Source of the DNA: Photobacterium sp. GJ3
GTDB taxonomy: Bacteria > Pseudomonadota > Gammaproteobacteria > Enterobacterales > Vibrionaceae
Length of the DNA: 64,000 nt
Reading direction: 5' to 3'
NCBI RefSeq assembly: GCF_018199995.1
Contig: NZ_CP073578.1
Coordinates: 3,162,001 to 3,226,000, forward strand
In this document: positions 21,443 to 31,065 of the stretch, one piece after another
Numbering within the stretch: position 1 is the first letter of the stretch
Layout: each line of letters starts with the position of its first letter
The notes under the pieces: model-generated
Told to the model about the DNA's origin: nothing
Seen by the model: the letters and a program-made list of their open reading frames with translations, nothing else
The model's database searches: none
Translations under genes and position numbers: made by a program

Positions 21443-21621
21443 GGTGACCCCATACACCGCATCACAGGCTTTTTTGGCAGCCAGCTCTCAAGCTGACACT
21501 CTGGCTGCCGATAGAGATAACACTGCCGGATTCAGACACTTTCCATGCCCTGTTTGCATGGCTAAGATACTCAGGTTTTTCTGTCCGGACACAGTCTTAC
21601 ATCGAAAAGGAACGGTTATTC

Positions 21622-22212
21622 ATGGCTGGCAATAAAAAAAACAACCGCCGCGAAGAAATCTTGCAGGCTTTGGCTGAAATGCTGGAATCTAACCAGGGCA
21701 GCCAACGCATTACCACCGCGAAACTGGCCGCTCAGGTCGGTGTTTCAGAAGCGGCCCTGTATCGCCACTTTCCCAGCAAGGCCCGTATGTTTGAAGGCCT
21801 GATTGAGTTTATTGAAGATTCAATTACCACACGCATCAACCGGATCCTGGATGACGAAAAAGACACCATGACCCGACTACGTATGGTGCTGCAACTGCTG
21901 CTGGTATTCGCAGAGCGCAACCCTGGCCTGACCCGGATTATGACCGGCCATGCCCTGATGTTTGAACAGGACCGGCTGCAATCGCGTATCAACCAACTAT
22001 TTGAGCGGATTGAAACCCAGCTGCGCCAGATTCTGCGCGAGCGTAAACTCCGTGAAGGCCGTGGCTTCCCGATTGACGAAAATGTTCTGTCTGCCCAGCT
22101 GTTGGGTCAGGTCGAAGGCAGCTTTAACCGCTATGTGCGCTCCAGTTTCCGCCATAAGCCGAATGACAATTTCGATGCTTACTGGGATCTACTGACCAAT
22201 CAGTTGAGCTAA
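21622..22212 (+). CDS. slmA: nucleoid occlusion factor SlmA
   Basis: TetR-fold DNA-binding protein (196 residues) that blocks FtsZ assembly over the nucleoid when bound to its chromosomal sites. The N-terminal HTH contains [19 protein letters not shown], and the remainder matches SlmA in length and pattern. ATG 21622 follows AAAAGGAACGG. Normally the gene follows dut; here it follows coaBC directly. Its TAA at 22210-22212 lies at the left edge of a 166-bp palindromic element. Confidence 0.96.
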   Translation: MAGNKKNNRREEILQALAEMLESNQGSQRITTAKLAAQVGVSEAALYRHFPSKARMFEGLIEFIEDSITTRINRILDDEKDTMTRLRMVLQLLLVFAERNPGLTRIMTGHALMFEQDRLQSRINQLFERIETQLRQILRERKLREGRGFPIDENVLSAQLLGQVEGSFNRYVRSSFRHKPNDNFDAYWDLLTNQLS

Positions 22213-22375
22213 TACCAATCGCAGTCAATCACTGGTCATCCTAGCTTGTTCAAATGTTCGATCACTGCGTTAGATTTTTTGATTGTAGAATGACTACTGA
22301 TCTAAAAAATCTGCCTTGTTCTCAAACATTTTTCCTGCGCTATTTTTGATCACTGACTGACTTTGATTGGTATAA
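22210..22375. repeat. MITE-like 166-bp imperfect palindrome
   Basis: The element begins TAATACCAATC and ends GATTGGTATAA. The two halves are complementary almost throughout: the outer arms read CAGTCAATCACTGGTCA on the left and match the reverse complement of TGATCACTGACTGACTTTG on the right. An inner AGATTTTTT / AAAAAATCT pair lies near the centre (about 22273-22315). No ORF is present. The whole could fold into one long hairpin, like non-autonomous palindromic repeats of marine gammaproteobacteria. No second copy was noticed in this window. Confidence 0.75.
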
Positions 22376-22420
22376 CTTTCTCTCTTCCCTTTTCAGCTCG
22401 ACGACCCGATCACCAAACGA

Positions 22421-22450
22421 TCAAAAAAGGCTGGCATCGCTGCCAGCCCT
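22421..22450 (-). terminator. rho-independent terminator after pyrE
   Basis: GGCTGGCA and TGCCAGCC form an 8-bp stem with a 4-nt loop; on the minus strand it is followed by a T6 tract. It lies 23 bp past the pyrE stop. Confidence 0.85.
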
Positions 22451-22472
22451 TCGTGGTTCGTGCTGAAAGGGA

Positions 22473-23114
22473 TTAGATCCCGTATTCAGCCCGGTATGCT
22501 TTCACCGCTTCCAGATGGGTTTCCATGCCGTCCTGCGCTTCCAGATAGCTGACGACATCACCCAGCGACACAATGGAAATGACAGCACAGCCAAAATCGC
22601 GTTCCACTTCCTGAATTGCCGACAGCTCGCCCTTGCCTTTTTCCTGACGGTCAATGGCCACCAGCACACCGGCCAGATCCGCACCATGGGCCTGGATGAT
22701 TTCCATCGACTCACGAATCGCCGTGCCTGCGGTGATCACATCATCGACCAGCATGATACGCCCTGCCAGCGGGCTGCCGACCAGATTGCCGCCTTCGCCA
22801 TGATCCTTGGCTTCCTTCCGGTTAAAACAGTAAGGCGTATCAACCTCATGATGGTCTGCCAGCGCGACCGCCGTGGTGGTCGCAATCGGAATGCCTTTGT
22901 AGGCCGGGCCAAAGAGCACATCAAACGCGATGCCGGAATCCGCCAGCGCCGCCGCATAAAAGCGCCCCAGACGCGCCAGATCACGGCCGGTGTTGAACAG
23001 ACCGGCATTGAAAAAGTACGGGCTCTTCCGGCCAGATTTCAGGGTGAACTCACCAAACTTCAGAACACCTTTTTCCAATGCAAATTCAATAAACTGGCGT
23101 TGATATGCTTTCAT
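22473..23114 (-). CDS. pyrE: orotate phosphoribosyltransferase
   Basis: Pyrimidine synthesis: joins orotate and PRPP to give OMP. The 213-residue protein carries the PRPP loop [16 protein letters not shown] and [18 protein letters not shown]. It lies downstream of rph, as in E. coli, although each gene here has its own terminator-like hairpin (23197-23226 and 22421-22450). In enteric bacteria pyrE is controlled by attenuation through rph read-through; the hairpin between the two genes would be consistent with that but this is inference. Confidence 0.97.
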   Translation of the reverse strand: MKAYQRQFIEFALEKGVLKFGEFTLKSGRKSPYFFNAGLFNTGRDLARLGRFYAAALADSGIAFDVLFGPAYKGIPIATTTAVALADHHEVDTPYCFNRKEAKDHGEGGNLVGSPLAGRIMLVDDVITAGTAIRESMEIIQAHGADLAGVLVAIDRQEKGKGELSAIQEVERDFGCAVISIVSLGDVVSYLEAQDGMETHLEAVKAYRAEYGI

Positions 23115-23196
23115 TGTTTCTCCTCAAGCGGTTAATCGCATCACCGGCCGGATTCAGTTTCCGGCCGGCAAACCTGCAGATCCATGGGCTACAGGC

Positions 23197-23226
23197 AAAA
23201 AAAAGCGGCTCCAACAGGAACCGCTC
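23197..23226 (-). terminator. terminator or attenuator between rph and pyrE
   Basis: On the minus strand AGCGGTTCC pairs with GGAGCCGCT around a short loop, followed by T8. It follows the rph stop by about 10 bp and lies upstream of pyrE, the position of the classic pyrE attenuator of enteric bacteria. Confidence 0.8.
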
Positions 23227-23234
23227 CAAAAACA

Positions 23235-23951
23235 TTAACTTTCCAGCGATGCCTGCTGGACTTTGATGATCTCTGCAATGCCGTCTTTCGCCAACGACAG
23301 CATGGCCATCAATTCTTCGGTACTGAAGGCTTCCCCTTCGGCCGTGCCCTGAATCTCAATGATTTTGCCTTCCCGGTTCATGATCACATTCATGTCGGTT
23401 TCGGCATTGGAATCTTCGGCATAATCCAGATCGCAAACGGCAGTGCCTTCATAAATTCCCACCGAGACCGCAGCAATGGTGGTTTTCAGCGGGTTTTTCT
23501 TCAGCAGGCCTTTTTCCATCATCACCTGGATCGCATCGGTCAGCGCAACCATCGCACCGGTAATCGAAGCCGTGCGCGTTCCGCCATCCGCCTGAATCAC
23601 ATCACAGTCGACCGTGATCATCTGCTCGCCCAGCACTTCCAGATCAACCGCTGCACGCAGGCTGCGGGCAATCAGGCGCTGAATTTCCAGTGTGCGCCCA
23701 CCCTGTTTCCCATTGGCCGCCTCACGACGATTCCGGGAATGTGTCGCACGGGGCAGCATGCCGTATTCTGCCGTGACCCAGCCCTGGCCTTTGCCTTTCA
23801 GCCAGCGCGGCACGCTTTCTTCAACACTGGCGGTACAAATCACCTTGGTGTCGCCGAATTCAACCAGCACCGAGCCTTCGGCATGGGCTGTGAAATGACG
23901 GGTAATGGTAATCGGGCGAACTTGACTGGCACTTCTTCCGCTTGGACGCAT
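23235..23951 (-). CDS. rph: ribonuclease PH
   Basis: Phosphorolytic 3'-5' exoribonuclease that trims tRNA 3' ends. The 238-residue protein begins [20 protein letters not shown] and contains [21 protein letters not shown] and [17 protein letters not shown], which are family signatures. It is full length and divergent from yicC across 189 bp. A hairpin with a T8 tract follows its stop on the way to pyrE. Confidence 0.97.
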   Translation of the reverse strand: MRPSGRSASQVRPITITRHFTAHAEGSVLVEFGDTKVICTASVEESVPRWLKGKGQGWVTAEYGMLPRATHSRNRREAANGKQGGRTLEIQRLIARSLRAAVDLEVLGEQMITVDCDVIQADGGTRTASITGAMVALTDAIQVMMEKGLLKKNPLKTTIAAVSVGIYEGTAVCDLDYAEDSNAETDMNVIMNREGKIIEIQGTAEGEAFSTEELMAMLSLAKDGIAEIIKVQQASLES

Positions 23952-24140
23952 CGGGCTTCACCTTGGTTGCTATTATGAGCTGGAACCGGACCACCGGAGG
24001 GCGGCCTGACATTAACCGGCGATTATAGCCAGATCTCCCCGCCCTTGCATCCCCGAACTTGCCTTCCCGCTGCGGATCAATTTCCATTATTCGTACTGGC
24101 ACGTATAATCAAGCCATCATTTCTTAAGGGCCGATAGCCA

Positions 24141-25004
24141 ATGATTCACAGCATGACCGCCTATGCCCGTCGCGAAGTAAAAGGCGACTGGGGCAGCGCC
24201 GTTTGGGAAATCCGTTCGGTAAACCAACGATATCTGGAAACTTACCTGCGCCTGCCTGAGCAGTTCCGCAGCCTGGAACCTGTGCTGCGCGAGCGTTTTC
24301 GTCAGCGTCTGGCACGCGGCAAGGTGGAATGCAGCCTGCGCTTTGAAGCCAACCCGGCTGCCAGCACAGAACTGCGCATCAATGAATCTTTAGCCAAGCA
24401 GGTGATCAAAGCCGCCAGCTGGGTGAAAGAAGCCGCCGGTGAAGGCAATATCGGCCCGTTTCAGGTGCTGAACTGGCCGGGCGTGATGGAAACGCCGGAG
24501 CAGGATATGGACGCCATCAATCAGGAACTGCTGACCGCATTTGACGGTGCAGTCGACGACTTCATCGCGGCCCGTGCCAGCGAAGGCGCCAATATGAAAG
24601 ACCTGATCGACCAGCGTCTGGATGCCATCACAGCAGAAGCCACCAAAGTGCGCGCGCTGATGCCGGAAGTGATGCAATGGCAACGCGAGCGGATTCTGAA
24701 CCGTCTGGAAGAAGCCAAGATCGAGCTGGACGCGAACCGCGTAGAACAGGAACTGATCCTGCTGGCCCAGAAGAGCGATGTCGCTGAAGAGCTGGACCGT
24801 CTCGATTCCCATGTGAAAGAAACGCACAAAATTCTGAAAAAAGGCGGCGCCTGTGGCCGACGTCTGGACTTCATGATGCAGGAATTCAACCGCGAATCGA
24901 ACACTCTCGCCTCTAAGTCCATCAACACAGAGATCACCGCCTCAGCCGTTGAACTCAAAGTGCTGATCGAACAGATGCGCGAGCAGATCCAGAATATTGA
25001 ATAA
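24141..25004 (+). CDS. yicC: YicC/YloC family endoribonuclease
   Basis: A 287-residue protein with the N-terminal YicC domain (MIHSMTAYARREVKG, RSVNQRYLETYLRLPEQF) and the C-terminal DUF1732-type end (RRLDFMMQEFNRESNTLASK). Recent work treats the family as RNA-cleaving enzymes. The 3' end of yicC is the known attachment site of mobilizable genomic islands that are moved by SXT/R391-type integrative elements, and here an integrase fragment begins 172 bp after the stop. The reading frame and a normal C-terminus are preserved. Confidence 0.93.
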   Translation: MIHSMTAYARREVKGDWGSAVWEIRSVNQRYLETYLRLPEQFRSLEPVLRERFRQRLARGKVECSLRFEANPAASTELRINESLAKQVIKAASWVKEAAGEGNIGPFQVLNWPGVMETPEQDMDAINQELLTAFDGAVDDFIAARASEGANMKDLIDQRLDAITAEATKVRALMPEVMQWQRERILNRLEEAKIELDANRVEQELILLAQKSDVAEELDRLDSHVKETHKILKKGGACGRRLDFMMQEFNRESNTLASKSINTEITASAVELKVLIEQMREQIQNIE

Positions 25005-25040
25005 TTTTCTCTTGTTTTCCAAAGCTTTCCAATGTTCACC

Positions 25041-25066
25041 AAAGCCCTGATTTATCAGGGCTTTTT
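25041..25066 (+). terminator. terminator after yicC
   Basis: AAAGCCCTGA and TCAGGGCTTT form a stem with a short loop, followed by TTATTT. It lies 36 bp past the yicC stop and upstream of the integrase fragment. Confidence 0.85.
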
Positions 25067-25175
25067 ATTTCCATTCTGTTCTTGTACGTTTCAATCTGTT
25101 TCATCCAAGCGGTGAGTTAACTGGTGAGTAATGCCTCGCTATACTTGCATCAAATGGTGAGTATTAGGAGGCACA

Positions 25176-25468
25176 ATGGCATCTATGACAGCAAAGCAGG
25201 TGGCCGCACTTGCAAAATCAGATGAACCAATTAGAAAGTCCGACGGAAAAGGACTCTACTTTGTCGTTCCAGATTCAGGAGCGCCCTATTGGGCCCTTCG
25301 ATATAGTGGAAATGGCAAACGTAAACAAATGACTCTGGGGCAGTACCCTGGTATGTCATTGGCCGATGCAAGATCAGAAGTCGAAGTGTTTAAACGTGAC
25401 TTAAGGCAAGGAGTAGATCCCCTCATTGCAAAACAGCGTCAAAAGTGGACTGGTATCATATCGGTCGA
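25176..25468 (+). pseudogene. truncated island integrase (tyrosine recombinase, arm-binding domain only)
   Basis: The 5' part of a P4-type tyrosine integrase: about 98 codons containing TAKQVAALAKSDEP, SDGKGLYFVV, WALRYSGNGKRKQMTLG and GVDPLIAKQRQKW, the DUF4102 arm-binding domain. An AGGAGG box precedes the ATG. At 25469 the reading frame runs into the end of an IS3 element. No catalytic domain (the R...HxxR...Y set) is seen after the insertion stack, so the enzyme is dead. The position right after yicC marks this as the left edge of a yicC-specific island. Confidence 0.85.
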
Positions 25469-25520
25469 TGTGAAGTGGTCAATGAAAATTGGCCACAGTT
25501 TTGTATTCTTGCCAGTACCT

Positions 25521-26400
<880 letters not shown>

Positions 26401-26456
26401 ATGGTCTGCTCCCCCCGAACTTCTTATGCTGAATGTAGGGCTGATGAAGGAGATAT

Positions 26457-27494
26457 ATGATGACCAACTCAAACGTGTACATTTATGGTATCGACCTGGG
26501 CAAAAACTGTTTTCACATGATTGCGATGGATAAGCAGGGACACATTCTCTCCAGACAAAAGCTAACTCGAAGCCAAATGAAAGAGTTTGTCATCAATACG
26601 CCGCCAACAACCGTGTGTTTTGAAGCATGCCCTGGCTCTCAGTATTGGGGGCGCATGTTTGCTGATGCTGGCTTTGAAGTGAAGATAATCCCGGCACAGT
26701 TTGTAAAACCTTACTTGAAATCAAATAAGAACGACTTCAATGACGCCGCTGCGATTGCCGAAGCTGGTAGTCGTGGCTCTATGCGCTGTGTGCCATTAAA
26801 AACTGATGAACAGCTTGCGTTGCAGGCAACACACCGAGTCCGACAGAGATTTATTACGGAACGAACAGCTGTTGTTAATCAGATGCGCGCACTTTTGTTG
26901 GAATACGGGATAACAGTACCTGTAGGACGGAAGGTATTTGAGCGAGCCCTTCCAAGTATTTTGGAAGATGCTGACAATGGATTGCCAGATTTCATGCGTG
27001 CGTTAGTTTTTCGTTTACGAGAACGCTGGCAGTACCTTGATGTTCAGATAGACGAGATGAGTGAATTATTGAAACAGGCGGCAATCGCGTCCGAACAATG
27101 CAAGTTGATAAGCACAGTACCCGGCATCGGCCCAATCGTATCAACGGCTTTGATTGCGGCTGTTGGCAGCGGAAACCAGTTCAAACGAGCAAGGGATATG
27201 TCAGCCTGGTTGGGGTTGGTACCGAAGCAATATTCGACCGGAGGAAAGTCTAACCTCGGGAGCATCAGTAAACGAGGTAACACCTACTTACGAACGTTGG
27301 TTGTCCAAGGAGCAAAAGCATTGAAAATTCACATGAATCGAGAGCAGTCTTCCCTTGGGAAGTGGATTGGCAGACTGGAGGCCTCACATCATCACCATGT
27401 GGTTCTTATTGCGCTGGCAAACAAACTCATTCGTATCTGCTGGAAGGTATTAACCTCTGGTCGAGAATATCAGGCATACCCGAGCACGGTATAA
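26457..27494 (+). CDS. IS110-family (IS1111 group) DEDD transposase
   Basis: A 345-residue recombinase. The N-terminal RuvC-like DEDD domain shows GIDLGKNCFH, FEACPGSQYWG and KNDFNDAAAIAEA. The C-terminal Tnp domain shows STVPGIGPIVSTALIAA and AWLGLVPKQYSTGGKS, including the conserved serine region. It is full length and undamaged, the only clearly intact transposase in the yicC-side stack. AAGGAG precedes two adjacent ATGs (26457 and 26460), and either could be used. Confidence 0.93.
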   Translation: MMTNSNVYIYGIDLGKNCFHMIAMDKQGHILSRQKLTRSQMKEFVINTPPTTVCFEACPGSQYWGRMFADAGFEVKIIPAQFVKPYLKSNKNDFNDAAAIAEAGSRGSMRCVPLKTDEQLALQATHRVRQRFITERTAVVNQMRALLLEYGITVPVGRKVFERALPSILEDADNGLPDFMRALVFRLRERWQYLDVQIDEMSELLKQAAIASEQCKLISTVPGIGPIVSTALIAAVGSGNQFKRARDMSAWLGLVPKQYSTGGKSNLGSISKRGNTYLRTLVVQGAKALKIHMNREQSSLGKWIGRLEASHHHHVVLIALANKLIRICWKVLTSGREYQAYPSTV

Positions 27495-27725
27495 AGCATC
27501 CACTACAACAATAGCTATCCTATGTTTTGCGGAAGAAAACTGATGAAAGAAGCGTTCATCCCACATCACTGAAGCCTGGCTAAAAAAGCAGTCTATTGTG
27601 ACTGAAAGCTTTATTAGGACGGTGATGTGCGGATCCCATCAAGGCCAGAGCACAAAGATTGCTCGCGAATAGGCCGGATACATTGACGCAAACGACTTCT
27701 GAAATCGAACTTCTCTTGCAATTCA
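27495..27725 (+). ncRNA. candidate seekRNA (bridge RNA) region of the IS1111-type element
   Basis: These 231 bp lie between the transposase stop and the right inverted repeat and contain no ORF. In IS1111-group elements the guide RNA that directs target choice is encoded in this downstream segment, whereas in IS110-group elements it is upstream. Only about 45 bp separate the left repeat from the transposase here, so the RNA is most likely in this segment. The exact RNA ends and guide loops were not resolved by eye. Confidence 0.4.
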
Positions 27726-27770
27726 GGAGCAGACCATACATTTTTCAAGATTTCCTTTTCTTCTTCAATG

Positions 27771-29336
27771 GTAACCGTTCACCAGTAGGTAATTGACTTT
27801 GGTCTACAGGCTCAGAACGTTTGGATATGGCTGACGCGCAGTGACCGCCTGTACGCTCTCTGTTAGTACAGACAAGCTTGATAGCCCACGTTTCTTGCAG
27901 GTTTCTACCAACGTGTGCATTCGGCCTCTGAACTTATCACCCGCATCTGAGGTGGTACCAAAGCTGATTTTGCGTTGAATGACGCTGCCACGTATTCGCC
28001 GTTCAGCTTCATTGTTGGTAAGCGGGATGGATTCATGTTTCAGGAACAGCCACAAGTTTTGCCGATGCTGCTCCAGCTTTTTACAGCGACCTTTATACCT
28101 TTGAACCACAATCGACCGGCCTTTCTCAAGCCAGTAGTCGAACGCTTTTTGAAGCCTGAGCATCCGACGGATGTATCGCTTATGGCACAGCTCATTCTCT
28201 TCGAAGCGATGACGCGTTCTGAAGATAGCGCAGGTGATAAGAGTCAGAGCCCGGCCAACTCTGGCGGAAAAACGTCCGCCACTGTAATCAGCGATTTGCT
28301 GCAGGTTTCGCTTAATATGGGACCAGCAGAGCTGGCGTTGGCCCTGTGGTATCTAGTTGTAACTCGGACACTGGTCACTGACGACAACACCGGAATATTC
28401 ATCGCCCAGGATAACCTTCGCTGAGTGACTTGAACGTGAGTACAGGATTTTCTCGTAAACCAGGTCGTCACTGGTCGCCAGCCAGCACCAACGCAGGCTG
28501 GATTCATCGTTTCTCGGATGAGAGGTTTCATCGATATGTACCAGAGGTGCTTTTTGGATGCCGTCCCGAATAGCCTGATGTAGAGGAGTCAGCATTGAAG
28601 CAACTTTGGTTTGTGCTTCACTGATGGTTCCGATGGAGAATGTGGTGCCCAGTTGCTCTTTGAGCAGAGACTGGATTTTACGGACACTCAGGTGATACTG
28701 CCCGGCCAGAACGGCTGTATAGCTGAGCAGGTTTGGCCCCATGATGCCTTGCGGCGTTCCTTCCGGTAAGCGGGCTCTGTTCACTTTTTGGCAATGTTGG
28801 CATTGCCCTGAGTAAAGCTGGTATTCCGTAATATCTACGCAGGGCTTCGGTATTTCATGGACTTGGTGACGATAAAAGGGTTTCTTGTGATAAACCATCT
28901 CCGATTCACCACAGCAAGGGCAACAGGCATCAGGCCAGCACTCAACAACCGAGTCTGTTTCCTTCAGCGTTGAGAGTTGTCGTTGATGCCCTGTGTGACC
29001 CGGTTTAGCTCCTCTCGAATTGCGACCACCAGAGCTTTGAGCTTTTTTCGTTCAGCCCGTTCTTTGGGTCCATCGGATGAAGGCGGCTTTGAAGAATTGG
29101 AGCAACTGGTCTTGAGTTTATCTTCATATTCACGAAGCTGCGCCCACAACTCTTCAATGAGTGCGTTCGCTTCGTTGATATCTGAGGCAACAGGTGGGTG
29201 TGCTGCAAATTTGGATTTTTTCTTTTTCATGCTTTTAGCATGAAGCCTCAAAAGGATCACTCAACAGGCAAATGTAGATCCAGTGCTGTTAGTCACACTT
29301 TATAGGCTGTCAATGGGGGGACTGGTGAACGGTTAC
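27771..29336 (-). mobile_element. IS66-family element (tnpC only) with 8-bp target duplication
   Basis: Perfect 16-bp terminal repeats GTAACCGTTCACCAGT and ACTGGTGAACGGTTAC bound a 1566-bp element. The 8-bp direct repeat CTTCAATG is present at 27763-27770 and 29337-29344, the duplication length of the IS66 family. It splits orfA of the IS3 element: removing it and one duplication rejoins KKKIQRIE with EEKEILKN. It has no tnpA or tnpB, as in single-gene ISBst12-type members. Confidence 0.9.
27804..29230 (-). pseudogene. IS66-family transposase TnpC, frameshifted and with nonsense codon
   Basis: The 475-residue TnpC is spread over three pieces. The N-terminus starts at 29230 (MKKKKSKF) and includes SSKPPSSDGPKER. 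The middle holds VYHKKPFYRHQVHE, the catalytic region PLVHIDETSHPRN and VVVSDQCPSYN. The C-terminus has TNNEAERRIRG. The first break is at an A6 run on the coding strand (29043-29048), in the canonical slippery context A-AAA-AAG, where a -1 shift would restore frame. The second is an in-frame TAG at 28353-28355. The amber codon alone makes it inactive unless suppressed. Confidence 0.85.
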
Positions 29337-29344
29337 CTTCAATG

Positions 29345-29580
29345 CGTTGGATCTTTTTCTTCAGCGCCTTGATTTCGAGCTGTTCAGGTGTCATTGGTGT
29401 TCCAGTTGGTGCAATGCCGTTCCGCTCTTCTTTGAGTTGGCGAATCCATTTATCCTTGGTTGATTTGCCAACATTCATTGCTTCAGCTGCTTCTTTCACC
29501 GTGTAATTCTGGTCGAGGACTAGTTGTGCGGCCCCATGCTTGAATTCAGGACTAAATCTTCTTCTTGTTTGCTTGGTCAT
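29345..29580 (-). pseudogene. IS3-family orfA, interrupted by the IS66 insertion
   Basis: The first about 78 codons of orfA: MTKQTRRRFSPEFKHGA with an HTH (YTVKEAAEAMNVGKST), then a leucine-zipper-like end IKALKKKIQRIE. It is cut by the IS66 element at 29344; the next residues EEEKEILKN continue at 27770-27738 on the other side before the IS1111-type insert begins. It is the DNA-binding partner of the orfB remnant. Confidence 0.85.
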
Positions 29581-29586
29581 TGTGTC

Positions 29587-29623
29587 ACCTGATAAGAGGT
29601 GATGATATCACCTCTTATCAGGT
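29587..29623. other. 17-bp-stem hairpin at the IS3 5' end
   Basis: ACCTGATAAGAGGTGAT is followed after 3 bases by its reverse complement, between the IS3 terminal repeat and orfA. Such a structure would hinder read-through expression of the transposase from outside promoters. A diverged version is present in the second IS3 end at 34708-34752. Confidence 0.6.
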
Positions 29624-29776
29624 GGCCAAATTCACCGTACCACTACAATGACTGATATCTCTATAAGAGTCATTGATTTCTCGTATGGTAACCCCTCGTT
29701 CGGCTGGCATTCTGACTAACAATTTCTAATATTTGATTTAGCAATCTGAGGGTTGGCAAGTTTCCCTTGAACTGGG

Positions 29777-29809
29777 CATATAATTTATATAAATTATATA
29801 AATTATATG
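29777..29809. promoter_or_regulatory. perfect 33-bp palindromic operator upstream of the HTH/MTase/HerA/NurA cassette
   Basis: The 33-bp AT-only sequence flanked by C and G is a perfect palindrome: 16-bp arms CATATAATTTATATAA and its reverse complement around one central base. It ends 16 bp before the ATG of the small HTH-like gene. It contains TATAAT (29779-29784), with TTGGCA 20 bp further upstream (29753-29758) as a poor -35 box. A dimeric regulator bound here would block the promoter, so autoregulation by the adjacent HTH-like protein is the likely reading; this is inference. Confidence 0.65.
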
Positions 29810-29825
29810 CCACAGATGACTCACT

Positions 29826-30065
29826 ATGGATGATCAAACTATTTTCAATAAAATCCGGGAAGCCCTAGAACGTGCTCCAAGGAATCATTACACGCTCGAA
29901 CTGCATCTTCAAATGCTGAAATATGCTGATGATCTTAACCACATAACCGCAAAGGAGTTCTGTGAAGGAGTTCGCATCAGAGAAAGTTTAGGGACGGAAT
30001 TTTCTAAGATGCGTAATCTTACTCCAAGATTGAAAGCTGCTGGTTTAGTAACAGATCTAATTTAA
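29826..30065 (+). CDS. small HTH-like protein, first gene of the cassette
   Basis: A 79-residue acidic-to-neutral helical protein (MDDQTIFNKIREALERAPR, HYTLELHLQMLKYADDL, GTEFSKMRNLTPRLKAAGL). No textbook domain is certain, but the pattern resembles small HTH-like proteins found beside restriction-modification genes. It has no strong ribosome site. It lies directly behind the 33-bp palindrome and 36 bp before the methyltransferase gene, which suggests a controller role like that of C proteins in PvuII-type systems, although it is not of the classical C-protein (Xre) type. Base composition is much more AT-rich than the chromosome. Confidence 0.7.
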   Translation: MDDQTIFNKIREALERAPRNHYTLELHLQMLKYADDLNHITAKEFCEGVRIRESLGTEFSKMRNLTPRLKAAGLVTDLI

Positions 30066-30101
30066 CCAGAATGAATAAAACAAAAAGGTAATCAGCATTA
30101 A

Positions 30102-31064
30102 ATGAAGCTTTATTATAAAACTGAACTTGGAAAACTCTATCTAGGTGACTCTTTGGAGACACTGAACGAGGACGATATAAATAATTACAAAGGGAAGGTT
30201 AATTTAATAATTACTTCCCCACCGTTCCCATTAAATAATAAGAAGAAATACGGCAATGAGATTGGGGATGCTTATCGTGAATGGTTTAGAAAACTAACAC
30301 CAATATTCAATCAGCTCCTCGCTGAGGATGGCTCACTTGTTATTGAGATTGGGAATGCTTGGGAGCCTGAGAGACCTGTTCAGTCTACTTTACACTTAGA
30401 GTGCCTTTTTGAAATGACTAAGCAGGAAAACTCCGAGTTACGACTAATCCAAGAGTTTATTTGTTATAACCCTGCCAAACTTCCCTCACCTGCTCAGTGG
30501 GTTACAGTAAATCGCTGGCGAACTGTTGACAGCTATACTCATGTTTGGTGGTTGGCAAAAACAGATTTTCCCAAAGCAGATAACCGTAAGGTCTTACGTC
30601 CTTATAGCAAAAGTATGAAAAAGCTTTTAGAACGCCAGAGCTACAATGCAGGCGTAAGACCTTCAGAACATAAAATTAGTGAAACAGGGTTTCTGAAAGA
30701 CCATGGTGGCAGCATTTGCCATAACTTCTTTGAGATGGAACCTTTAGACGAGTCGCGAGAAGTTCGTCTACCACATAATGTAATGTCTTTCTCAAATGTG
30801 TCATCAAATGACTTCTTTACAAAGAAGTGCAAAGAGCTAGGTATTACACCTCACCCAGCAAGAATGAACAAAGGTATTGTAAACTTCTTTATAGAATTTC
30901 TAACTGATGAAAATGATATAGTTTTTGATCCCTTTGGCGGTAGTAATACATCTGGATTTTGTGCTGAGTTGAAAAATAGAAAATGGTTGTCTATTGAAGC
31001 GGACTGTAAGTACGCAGAACAATCAAAAATCAGATTTGAAGACCCTGACTTAAAAAGGAAATAA
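30102..31064 (+). CDS. DNA methyltransferase, PvuII-like, predicted N4-cytosine type
   Basis: A 320-residue beta-class amino-methyltransferase: catalytic motif IV (TSPPFPL, about residues 38-44) comes first, and the AdoMet-binding motif I (DPFGGSNTSGF, about 276-286) comes last. The layout LYLGDSLETL, SPPF, NPAKLPSPAQWV, WWLAKTDFPKAD and HPARMNKGIVNFFI closely follows M.PvuII as remembered. SPPF suggests N4-cytosine modification; CAGCTG recognition would be a guess. No restriction endonuclease gene is adjacent; instead HerA and NurA genes follow, the first after 1 bp. It probably marks self DNA for that pair. Confidence 0.9.
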   Translation: MKLYYKTELGKLYLGDSLETLNEDDINNYKGKVNLIITSPPFPLNNKKKYGNEIGDAYREWFRKLTPIFNQLLAEDGSLVIEIGNAWEPERPVQSTLHLECLFEMTKQENSELRLIQEFICYNPAKLPSPAQWVTVNRWRTVDSYTHVWWLAKTDFPKADNRKVLRPYSKSMKKLLERQSYNAGVRPSEHKISETGFLKDHGGSICHNFFEMEPLDESREVRLPHNVMSFSNVSSNDFFTKKCKELGITPHPARMNKGIVNFFIEFLTDENDIVFDPFGGSNTSGFCAELKNRKWLSIEADCKYAEQSKIRFEDPDLKRK

Positions 31065-31065
31065 T

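Larger units (their letters stand above)
26401..27737 (+). mobile_element. IS110-family element, IS1111 subgroup
   Basis: Exact 12-bp inverted repeats ATGGTCTGCTCC (26401-26412) and GGAGCAGACCAT (27726-27737) bracket one intact transposase gene. Sub-terminal inverted repeats and a long non-coding segment downstream of the transposase are the features that separate the IS1111 subgroup from classic IS110. The true tips may extend a few bases beyond the repeats. It lies inside the IS3 element near the orfA/orfB junction, so it arrived later. No target duplication is expected for this family. Confidence 0.8.

Noticed and set aside
29826..30065. Classical C-protein (Xre-type) controller of a restriction-modification system
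   Set aside because: The 79-residue protein lacks the recognisable Xre HTH pattern, so only a general HTH-like label is used although its position fits a controller.
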